DNA from: Coturnix japonica
Lineage: Eukaryota; Chordata; Aves; Galliformes; Phasianidae
NCBI RefSeq assembly: GCF_001577835.2
Contig: NC_029542.1
Location: 3,873,211-3,937,210 of the forward strand
Length of the DNA stretch: 64,000 nucleotides
Direction: 5' to 3'
Shown: positions 21,401 through 31,400 of the stretch, piece by piece
Numbering within the stretch: position 1 is the first letter of the stretch
How the letters are laid out: every line of letters begins with the position of its first letter
Position numbers and translations under genes: made by a program
Notes under the pieces: generated by a model
The model's input: the letters and a program-made list of their open reading frames with translations, nothing else
Databases searched by the model: none
Told to the model about the DNA's origin: nothing

Positions 21401-21653
21401 AGCGAGGACCTGAAGGCGCTGACTGTGTCTGACATCCCCGAAGACCCCGAGGATCCCGAAGGGGGCGAAGGTGACGAGGAGGAGCCGGATGACGGCAGCG
21501 GTACGGGGCTGGGGGGGGTCCCTGCCCCCTTGGATGGCAGCAGGACCCCCGGCTGAGCCCGTGTTACCTTCAGAGCACAGCGAGGAGCGGCGGCACGTTG
21601 GTCTGGCTGGGACGGAGCGCCGCCGTTCCCCGGTCCCATTGGGCACCAGCTAG
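18491..21653 (+). CDS. PPP1R1B: DARPP-32, dopamine- and cAMP-regulated protein phosphatase 1 inhibitor
   Basis: A cytosolic and nuclear phosphoprotein of dopamine-receptive neurons that integrates PKA and CDK5 signals. Seven coding exons: 18491-18571, 19270-19330, 19766-19788, 20321-20393, 20624-20752, 21360-21500, 21574-21653. They give 195 residues, against 204 in human. The PP1-docking motif KIQF (8-11) and the PKA site Thr34 in RRRRPTPAM are intact, so the phospho-inhibitor function is supported. Thr74 in CAYTPPSLK matches the CDK5 site (human Thr75). The long glutamate run of mammals is missing, replaced by short DDGDPE, EDPEDPE and DEEEPDD patches. Exon 3 has a weak acceptor and is the least certain boundary. 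A phase-compatible extra exon at 20968-21036 is possible (see findings). Confidence 0.95.
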
Positions 21654-21667
21654 CCGGGCCTGCCCCC

Positions 21668-21736
21668 CTATGGCCCCCTATGGCCCCCTATAGCCCCCTA
21701 TGGCCCCTATAGCCCCCTATGGCCCCCTATGGCCCG
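21668..21736 (+). repeat. CTATGGCCCC decamer array in PPP1R1B 3'UTR
   Basis: Seven near-perfect 10-bp units (CTATGGCCCC or CTATAGCCCC) start 15 bases after the stop codon. One unit is a base short. Confidence 0.9.
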
Positions 21737-21923
21737 GCCCACATCGCTTCGCCCCCCGGCCCAGCTCGGAGCCGGAGCTTCGCGTGTGTCCCCGCATGGA
21801 TCGCGGCCTGGTCGGTGGGACCGAGGCCTCGCCCCGTTCCCATATCACTGGGGCTGGCGATGAGGCTGCGGTCCTACAACCGGGGCCTGCCCCGCGCCCC
21901 CCCCGCATGGCAGCAATGGCCGC

Positions 21924-21929
21924 AATAAA
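21924..21929 (+). terminator. PPP1R1B poly(A) signal
   Basis: A canonical AATAAA 270 bases past the stop codon, in a GC-rich 3'UTR. It precedes the STARD3 promoter elements by only about 100 bases. Confidence 0.85.
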
Positions 21930-22029
21930 CAACTGTACAGAGCGCTGGGCCCGTGTGTAGGGGCGGTGGGGGCCGGGATGGGCCGCGTGTTTCCCGGTGC
22001 CGGTGGTTCCGCCCCGCTCCGCTCCCCCG

Positions 22030-22150
22030 CTGTCCGCCATGTTTGCGGCCCAGTTTCACTTCCGGGTTTAGAGGTGGTGGTGGGACCGGAAATAGCTCGT
22101 AGCGGGGAGTACTTCCGGCAGGGCCTGGTCGCGGTGGTGGCTGTCGGCAG
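22030..22150 (+). promoter_or_regulatory. STARD3 promoter and non-coding first exon (inferred)
   Basis: A CpG-rich, TATA-less promoter. A YY1-like CCGCCATGTTTG lies at about 22034-22045, and two ETS sites, CACTTCCGGG near 22058 and ACTTCCGGC near 22110, follow. This is a typical housekeeping set. A splice donor CAG/GTACCG ends a likely non-coding exon at 22150, which would join the first coding exon at 25375. The exact start site is not visible. Confidence 0.55.
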
Positions 22151-22967
22151 GTACCGGGCGGACCGGGGGGGGGGGCGGGTCGGTACCGGGGCTTTGAGGA
22201 GCGGAACCGTCCTGGGATTGAGCTCCGAGCTGCAGCAATAGGCCGGTAAGGCCGGTACCTTAGTTACGAGGCTCCGGTTCCGGTTTCTTCGCGGTGTTTC
22301 TGGAGCGGGGCCGTCCCGTTGGGCGCCGTTATCCCGTAGTGTTTTACCCCCCCACACACCGAGGCCTACCCCGGCCCTCCAGGCTCCGGTACCGGCAGCG
22401 GGTACAGCCGGGTCGGTGCGGCGGGACTCAGCTCCTGTCTATGGGATCCCCGTTGTAACGGGGTGGGAGCGGCGGGGCCGAGCTCATACAGCGGCTGGTT
22501 GAGACCCCGGGGCTGCGGGGCCGGGAACTGCCCGTGCTGCCCCTTTGGAAGCGGGTGAGACATTGATCTGTGCCTTGTTGTGCACGGGATGGGGATCAGC
22601 CGCTGCCCCTCATCACCTGGGAGCTCCTGGACTCACTCATTGAACCCAAAGGGAAGTTTCCTTTGTGGGCTTCCTCATGTCCGCGTTGTGATTCTGAGGC
22701 ACCGATGGGCATTAAGGGAAACAAAGGATGATTGCACAGCGAGCACATCAACACACAGGCTCTGCCTGAGCTGCCGGCTTGGGGTGGGATCTTGAGCTGC
22801 TCTTTGGGGCCAGAGCCCTCTCAGTTATTCCTTATGTGAGCTGCACTGAGCCTGTGTGTGCAAAGGAGGGGGGGGGTCCTGAGGCTGGTGCAGCTGGAAG
22901 GGGGATGAAGCCCCTGTGGGGTCTTATGGTGCTGTGAGAGCCCAGCTCACAAACAGAGCAGTGGGGC

Positions 22968-23130
22968 TGTTATGGGGTCTATGGGGCTGTTATGGGGTCT
23001 ATGGGGGTGTTATGGGGTCTGATGGGGGTCTTATGGGGTCTGACGGGGGTCTTATGGGGCTGATGGGGGTCTTATGGGGTCTGACGGGGGTTTTATGGGG
23101 CTGATGGGGGTCTTATGGGGCTGACGGGGT
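22968..23130 (+). repeat. TTATGGGGTCTGATGGGGG minisatellite, 20-bp period
   Basis: About eight 20-22-bp units, each a pair of related ~10-mers (TTATGGGGTC and TATGGGGCTG or TGACGGGGGT). It is G-rich on the plus strand with repeated G4-5 runs that could form quadruplexes. Confidence 0.85.
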
Positions 23131-24412
23131 CAGGGACAGCACAGGGCAGAAGGGCAGTTGTTGTGAGTGTGGCCTTTCCCTTAGGAAGCTCAGACACGTG
23201 TCAGCAGCTGGTGAAGCATCTGCAGCTTTAAAGCAGCCCTCCCTCGCTTTCCAGGCACTTCAGTGCAGCGTTTGGTGCAAAGGCTTGTCACTATCAAAAG
23301 AGGTGACATGACAATTAGCTGTTGAAGTCGTCATGTGAGCCGAGAAGGCACATTAATAGGAAGTTGGGGGCGCGGGAGGAAAGGAGAAGCGGTGTCACAA
23401 GATGGAAAGGCTTCTTGCTGTAAGACATGTCATTAGCATGCAAACGTGTGCTAATGAGAAGCTTGTGATTTGAATCTAAAAGGCAGGAGTGGAAGGGGAG
23501 AGGCTGCGGGCTGTGAGGGGGCTGCTGCAGCCTTTCCAGGGATAGGGCTCATGTTGCTTTTGGCTTTTTCTCCAGTAAAGGAACATGGTTTTGTCTCCAG
23601 AGCTTTTGGAGCCCCAGCAGGTCCCCATTGCAGTGATGTTGGTGTGCATCGTGGCACCGAATGCTCAGTAATTCACCTGGGAAAAGGCACCTTAGATGTG
23701 CTCAGAGCAGCCTCTGCCCACTGCCCTTTTTACCCTGTGGTGGAACAGCCCCATCTGAGCTGAAAATATTCTGACATATTCAATGTTTCTGTGCCTCTGA
23801 AGGTAAAGCCCTTCTCACTGCTTCCTCCCCAGATCTCTATACTGGCCTCAGGACAGGCGTCAGCTCTCACCTGGAAAGCTGGGGCTGAATAATCGATGGC
23901 TTTAGGCCAACGAGAGCCAGGGATGTCCCTGTCACTGTGGGGGATCAGGGCTGAGCATCTCACAGGGTGAGCTTAAAGCGCTCTGAAGTTGCGGGGGCTG
24001 CCTAAGTGCAAAGTGCTGTTTGAGTGGAGAACGGTGACACTCTGCCACGGAGAAGGCGGCAGCCCCGCGCATCAGGCAATCTATTATTTAGCACTCACAG
24101 ATGTCTGGAACTTTTCTCAGTTTGAGATGGACCCCTCGTTCATGGCAGCACTGACTGTGCTTGATCCGAAGTGACACATCCTCAGCTCCTTCCGCAGGGC
24201 TGCAGGGAGCTGCTGCTGGGGACCTGACAGCCTCAGCTCCCTCCCTCCTTCCTCCTCTCTGTCCCTGAGGGCTGCACTCAGGAGCAGCTTGCACACAGAC
24301 CCGGGGTTGTGTTTGCAGCAGTGTGGGGCAGCTCCTGCCTTTGTCCCAGCACGTGGTGGCTGCCTCTTCCTGTGGTTCTGGGTGTAGTCCTGGGCATTAG
24401 GGTCCTTTGGGG

Positions 24413-24525
24413 TGGCTATGGGGTCCCTTAAGGCAGCTATGGGGTCCTTTGGGGTGGCTATGGGGTCATTTAGGGTGGCTATGGGGTCCCTTAGAGTGTC
24501 TATGGGGTCCCTTGGGCAGCTCTGG
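24413..24525 (+). repeat. CTATGGGGTCCCTTAGGGTGG minisatellite, 21-bp period
   Basis: Five units beginning CTATGGGGTC are spaced 21 bases apart, with a variable second half. It lies in the STARD3 5' intron. Confidence 0.85.
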
Positions 24526-25377
24526 CTGCAGCCTCTTGGTTTTCAGCGAGACTTGCTGTAGTAAAACAAGAGTAAGCAGAGCTGTTGGGGCAGCAGCTAA
24601 TCCGGTAACAAACACAGTTGTTTGGAGGCCAAAAGTCTCTGCACGTGAGGATTTTGGAGGGAATGAGTTTGTCCTGGTGGTGCCGTAGCTGTGGATCACA
24701 GTGAGGTGGAAATCTGGGGACAGCAGCCCCTTGCTTTGGCACCTTCCTCCCTGTTTGTCTCAGGCGTGTGCTCAGCTGCTTCGTTAACACAGCAGCCTCT
24801 TTGTGCACTGCTGATGGAAGGGAAATGTTTTCACACAATGGCTGGCAAAGCTGCCTGAAAACAGGCGTCAGCCTCGGCACATCGACCCGCTCACGTGGCA
24901 GCTGTACACACAGCACCACCAGAACCAGCACCAATGTGGTTGATCCCTGCCATAGAGCTGTGCCATGGGGCTGCTGGTGGCCAGTTTGTCTCGGGCAGAA
25001 GGGATGGGCTCCTCTGTGCTGGTGGAAGGGGCAGGGTGAAAGCTCTGGGTGAGCTCTCTAGTGCTTTGTGCTAACCTGAAAGGCAGCGTGTCACAGTTCA
25101 GCCTGGTTTCTGTGACATGATGTGGGATACCAGTGGAAAACTGAGAAACCATGACACGGGGTTGGCCTTTTCCAATAGGAACGGTGTAAAGCAGACAGAA
25201 TCCAGCTGAGCTGGTAACAGGATTGTGTGCCTGGAGGACGGGTATCACGTGCACGTTACCTTTCTGTGTTTGCCTGCCTGCAGCTGGCAGCACTGCTGAG
25301 AACAGGAGGGTGACACCACTGGGCCTAAGGCTGTGGCATTGCTCCCCCAGGCTTCCCGTGTTGTTTCCCTACAGGTG

Positions 25378-25407
25378 ATGCTGGTGGCTCTGCAGATGTG
25401 GCCCTGA
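25378..25407 (+). promoter_or_regulatory. Short uORF in STARD3 leader
   Basis: If exon 2 begins at the CTACAG acceptor (edge 25375), its first codon-like ATG opens a nine-codon frame ending TGA at 25405-25407. That is 32 bases before the STARD3 start. It could lower initiation at the main ATG. Use depends on the true exon boundary. Confidence 0.4.
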
Positions 25408-25439
25408 GTGACGTAGGCCCCAAGTTACTTGGGCCAAGG

Positions 25440-28400
25440 ATGAGCAAGCCGACAGACCTGCAGCACGACCTGGAACGGAGCCTCCCAGCCATTGCATCCA
25501 TCAGCACCTCGCTTTCCCAGAGCCAGGGCTTCTCCCCATACTGCTACTTCAATCCAGAGAAGAGGAAAGCCATCTCGGACGTGAGGAGGACTTTCTGCCT
25601 CTTTGTCACCTTCGATCTGCTCTTCATCTCTTTGTTGTGGATAATCGAATTGAACGTAAGTTGGGAAAATCAAAGGTGTGGAGTCTTTCCCTTCTTAAGT
25701 TGTGCTTTGGGCTTCCTCTGCGTTAATTGCTGTGTTTCAGAAGTCTCAGGCCAAGTCTTTGTTTGCTCTTCCCAGCGCTCTCTGATTTGCACTGGCTGAG
25801 AAATCAGTGCACAGTCAGTGCTAGCTGAAGTCCAGCTCATTTCCTGCAAGTGGGCCCCTTTGTGGCTGCACGGGGTCGTTGACACCACGCATGCAGTGCT
25901 GGGTGTTGTCATGTAATGAGATCTGAGGGTGAGCAGTTGGCCAAGTTTCTCTCCTGCCCTCTTAAAGAGAAGCTGCTCTCTCCATGTGCCAAGCAGGCTG
26001 CCAGCTTTGCTGAGAGCCCTGTTCTGGAAGCCTCGGAGGGTGAGGAGGGGAGCGCAGACCTTCGTCTCCCCACCCAGCTGGAAGGCACAGACAAAAAGGG
26101 CTTTGAGCTTTGGACCCAGATTGCTGCTGCTAATCTCTGCCTCTGTGAACTGGAGGTGCCGCTCTGCCACAAAGGAGCTGGCGGTTTCTGTCCCCTCTGC
26201 AGAGGTTTCATGCCAGCACGGGGTGCTGCGTTTGCTCTCTGTCAACTGTTGCAACGAACAAGGAAATGTAGATTATTTACTTCAATCTGGTCAGGTCAAA
26301 GTTGTTCCCAGGGCTACGTTTATGTATTTTTTTTCCCCCTATACCAGCCCCAACTAGTTTGGCCACACAGGGAATGGGTTTCGAGTTACAGGTACTCGAT
26401 GTCCTCCCACAGAACAGCCTGATTGGAAAGACAAGATGATCAGATAGACCCCACTGCTTCTGCAGGCAGCCCTCCGGTGTCTGGCCTTTGTTTATCAGCA
26501 CTGGATCCTGCACTCACTTAGCGGCTCTTATCTCTGCCCAGCTTATCTCCTGCGGTGTCTGCACATAAAGGATTGCCTCGGCCAGCAGCTCCATCACCCT
26601 GTGCTTTGCCAAGAGGCTGCAGTGACCCCCGCAGCCTCGTGTAAGCACAGCAGCTCTGGGGCAGCATTCCTGTGATTCCGATGGTGCCATGGACCCCCAG
26701 CCTCCTGCTCCCTTCTTGCTTCTCTGGGCTCTCCAAAACGGTGCTTTTCTGCAAATCCCAACCTGCAGCCCTGGGGAAATGCTCTGGCAGCGTGGTCGTC
26801 AGGGTAATTCTGAGCGTAGGTCTTGCAGGTAGCCATTAATGAGTGACTAACTGGTGATATTTAGGCCCTGAGCCGAGATGCTGCATATTTAAGGCTATTA
26901 GGACGACTTATTTGCCTAGTTATGAAGAGCAATGAGTTTATATCGTGACTAATGCTTTTTTTATCAAATGGTTTCCTTTGCTGCAAGATAAGCTGAACAA
27001 ATGGGCCCTCGTTAAATGTCTGTCTCCTGCAAACTGTCATTCTGCGAGCTCGCTGCTCTCAGAGACAAAGAGGTGCCTCAATCAGCTCTTCTTGTTCAAG
27101 GCAACGGCATAGATTTAAACAGAAACACTTCCCAAAAATCATAATTCAAAGTTGAGCCCTGTTCCCCCTCTAACATCTCCTGTCAGAGCTGTGCTGTTGG
27201 GAAGAGGCTCCGTGGGTCCCTTTCAGTTCAGGATGTACTGAGATTTGTTTGGTGGCTGCTGTCTGGTGCAAGCCCTGCAGCCTCACATCTAAAGCAGCAG
27301 TGCAGAACTGCTCACCACCCCCCTCAAACTGTTAAGCAGCAGCCCTGACCTAGAGGGACCACTTCCCAATGGCTGCCTCGTCTGTCCTTGGACTGTCTGA
27401 CGAGAGGGTGCCAGGGCACCAGTCTGCCAAGAACTGGCCTGAGATCCACCAACTTGTTTCTCACAGATCATCAAACAGCTGTCAGCATATACCAGCTTCC
27501 AGGCCAGCTGGGCTGCATTCAAACCAATAGCCTAAAGGTGAAGCATTTGTTCCAGTTACCTGAGCCATCCACTTCCTCATAAACAGCGATTCCAAGCTCC
27601 TGAGAACAAGATTTATGGTGTCAAAAGCATCGAGGCTTTCATGCCCCACATTTTTTTGGGGTGAGATAGAAGAGCTCTTTGAGGTTTTTCCACGCCCTCT
27701 TACAATCCTGCAGAATCCTGGTTTTGCTTCTTCAGGCTTTCCATGTGTTTCTTGTGTGTGTTTATGGCCTTTGGACCCCTCTCCTGCCATGTCACAAGGC
27801 AGGTGTTTTGGGTGTCCAAAAGTGCTTTCTGGGGCTTTTCACCTGCCCTGTTTCCTCCTGTACAGCTTAAGTCTGTCCCCGGAATCTCACGTGGAAGTGA
27901 TGGGCACAAAATGGGGGCTGCAGGAGACAAAGGGCTTTAGGCTGTGGGGGTGGTGATCTGCTGCCATGGGATGTGCTGAGCCAAATAACAGCTCCTCCAC
28001 GTGAGGAAGCCCCATAGAGGAGTGTCTGATGTAGCATTGTGCTGCTGCAGCCCCGGCTGCCTTCAGTGCAGAAGCAGAAATGTGCTGCTGCATCCTCCCG
28101 TGGTTCTGTGCCAGCAGAGGATCCTGCACTGTACATTTGTATGCCTGATGCATAACCTGACCCAGCAGTAGCCTCTGGACTCCGCTTGGCCGGGTTCTTT
28201 CTATCATTAGTTTCTTATCATTGCACTCAATAGCTTTCTCATTTCCTGTCTCCTCTTCAGACCAAGGATGGCATTCAGAAGAACTTGAAGAACGAAATCT
28301 TCGAGTACAATTTTAAGACCTCTTTCTTTGACATATTTGTGAGTATCCCAGCCTGCTGCCAACGGGGCAAATAGCTTGGAGCTGTGGTTTGGCTGTGGGG

Positions 28401-31400
28401 TGGGTGGAGAGGGCAGCTGGGGGTCTCCTGCATCCCTGCTGCTCCTGGCCCAGCACTGGGGCAGATCACAGCCCACCCTGCTGCACCACTGACCCCACCT
28501 GGCTGTAGCTGCTGAGGTCCCGGGGGGCTGCATCCTTCCAGCAACCTGGCATGGGGACAAGGACACCATCTACATCAATGGCTTTTTGTTTTGAAAGGTC
28601 TTGGCTTTCTTCCGATTTTTTGTGTTGCTGCTGGCCTATGCGATCGTAAGGCTGCGCCACTGGTGGGTCATAGCGGTAAGAAAGCAATTTTGGCTTTCCT
28701 GTTTTCAGTTGAAACTCCTTGCTTAGTGTTGACCAAGGTCTGACCTACGTGATCTTTATTTTCCAGGTCACCACGTTGATATCCAGTGCCTTCCTGATCG
28801 TGAAGGTCATCCTCTCCGAGGTTGGTTTCCTTGTGCTCACAGGGGATTGCTTTGTGATTGCATCTCGCTTCTGTTTCCATTTTATGTAAACTCACTGGGA
28901 CTTTTGCTTCTTTTTTTTTCTCTCCCACTCAGCTTCTCACCAAAGGGGCGTTTGGTTACTTACTTCCCATCGTCTCCTTTGTCATTGCTTGGTTAGAGAC
29001 TTGGTTCCTGGATTTTAAAGTCCTCACTCAGGAAGCAGAAGAGGAACGATGTAAGTATTCTGCTCCCCTGGCAGGAGCCAGCAGAACAGGCCACCAGGTT
29101 TGGGCTTTCTGCTGCTTTGGCAGCACCTTGGCAGCAATGGAGAAGTGATCTCCAGGCTGGCTGTGACGGGAAGTGGCTGATTCAATTCTGTTACAGTATA
29201 CGAGTCCCTTCAAGGGAAGAAAATACCAGATTATGAAAAGCATCTTTTAATTGAGAAGAGAAAAACATGCCAAATTCTCCAGCGTCTGGATACTGAAGCC
29301 AGACGGATTGGAAACAGAGCTCACCTCCATCCACATCAGTGGAAATGTTTTGAAACAGTGGGACGAATGCCAGGCGGATTGCGGGACTCTCCAGCTCGTG
29401 AGGCCTATCTTCAGATCTGGGCTGGAGACCTTTGGAGAGGAATGGTGTAAAGATCTATTACAGGGGAGCAGCAGGGGTTACTGTGTGTGAGATTTCACAG
29501 TCTCTAGTCATCGAGGTCAGATTAAACTGGGACTGAGTCTCTCTGACCTAATGCTCCACAAATGACTGCGTGTGGCAGAGCACCTGTCCCTTCCAAGGGT
29601 CCTTCTAGGGAGTGGGTGCTCGGTCTGTGTAATGCAGCTGTAATGTGAAGCAGCAGTGCTATTACAGCACTAGGGCTTAGTCGTTCTCCCAGGCTTCTCT
29701 GATGAAAGAGGACTGGGAAATGGCACATAGACTGAGGAGTATTTGTCAAGTGAGGCTGGATCAGAAATGCACTGAATGACTGGAAAACACCAGAGGATGT
29801 TTGGGTCTTGCAAGGAGGCTTTAAGATGAAAAATGATCAAGTGTTTAATGCCTCTATTGGATTAGGCTCGGGTTCCAAATTGCTTCCAGGGGAAGCTCTT
29901 ATTTAATTAGATGCTTAATCGCCTTTGGATTTGACAGGCAAAAGAGCCCATTGATCTCCATGCAGATAAAATGTCTCAAACAAAAGATGAGGCAATAGGA
30001 GCTGAAAAGCTTGTGGGCTGGCTGGTGTCAGTGTGGGCAGAGCAACTGTGTCTGGCAAAAAGTGGCTGGGAGGCTGGAGAGGGGAGGCCTGGAGTGGGGA
30101 AAATGGGGCCCCCAGCCCCCCTTGTTTAGGACATTGCATGTGAAACCTGCTCTGCTTCACAGGGTACCTGGCAGCTCAGGCTGCGGCTGCCCGTGGGCCC
30201 CTGCTGTACCCTGGAGCCCTTTCAGATGGGCAGTTCTACTCCCCGCCGGAGTCCTTTGCAGGTAACATGCTCTGCTCCCATCCCACGTTCCTCTGGAAGC
30301 TCCTTGCCCCTATTGCTGCACTCTGTCTGAGCTCTGTCTCATCAGCCCAGCTCTTGGCAGAGGGAGGCAGCAAGGCCTCCAAAAACGGGTGCTGCAGAGC
30401 CTGTCTTTACCCCATGCTGCTGCCGTGGTGCCGTGGAAGAGCAGGGTCATGCTCAGCCTGGCTTTGACTCTGTGGGGAAATGAGAGTGTTTTGTGGTCTT
30501 GGAGTTAAATGCTCTTAAGCTGCAATTAAAGTGCTTGTGGTTAAACTCTGCCCTCAGTGTGAGGGCACAGGGGTGAACTGCTGAGAGCAGGTGAGGGTCA
30601 GAGTTGGCAGAGTGCTGCTGCCTTGTGCTGGCTGTGAGACCATCCCTGCTCAGCAGCCAGCAGGCATCTGCCAGAGCACTTGTCCCAGTGTTGCTGACAC
30701 CCAGGGCACACTCAGTGCCCCCAGCCTGGCTGGGAGCAGAGCAGCACCTGGCAGCCAGCTCTGCACTGGGGGAGACAGGATCTGGGCTGTGCTGGGGTCA
30801 CACCCTCTGGTAGCATTGTTTGATCTGTGGGAAGGTCGGGGGGAGATGTACAAATAGGCTCTTTGTTACCTGTGTGTTAATTTGTGTTTCACCCAAGGGT
30901 CGGACAATGAGTCGGACGAGGAAGGTCCGGGAAGGAAAGCACTGACAGCTCAGGTAAATAGAGACAATCCTGCCCCTGGTGTAGCAGCCCTTTGTCTGGG
31001 GCTGTTTGGTTGAGGTGCTCTGCCTGCCCTATGGCTCCTGGGATCAGTGGCATCGTGGCTGCAGCACGAGGGGTTCTCATTGACACTCAGCATTAACCAG
31101 CTTCTCCACTGCAGCATCCCTCAGGGATGTGGCTCCAGCTCTGCCTCTCTCCCCTTCCCTGGTCATGCAGTCATGTACCAAACGGGCACTACCTTGACCA
31201 TCCTTGCTGAATTCTAGCAGGCAGGGTGGTTCCTCACCTCCCTGAAGTCTGGCTGGGCACACGCTTCTCTGTGCTGCTTTCCAAGTGGTTCTGCTGCTGT
31301 TCAGCTCCAGTTCTGGCACTTCCACAGAAGGAAGCTCTATGCACCTCGCAGCCCTTTGCCTGCTGGAAACCCTTACACTAAGGCAAGAGAGTTGCTGGTG

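Larger units (their letters stand above)
22151..25374 (+). other. STARD3 5' intron with G-rich minisatellites
   Basis: About 3.2 kb. It holds a TTATGGGGTCTATGGGG array at about 22968-23130 and a 21-bp array at about 24413-24525. A moderately AT-rich patch at 23280-23475 (TGTCATTAGCATGCAAAC and GTGCTAATGAGAAG) may be a conserved element. No further exon was recognised. Confidence 0.5.
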
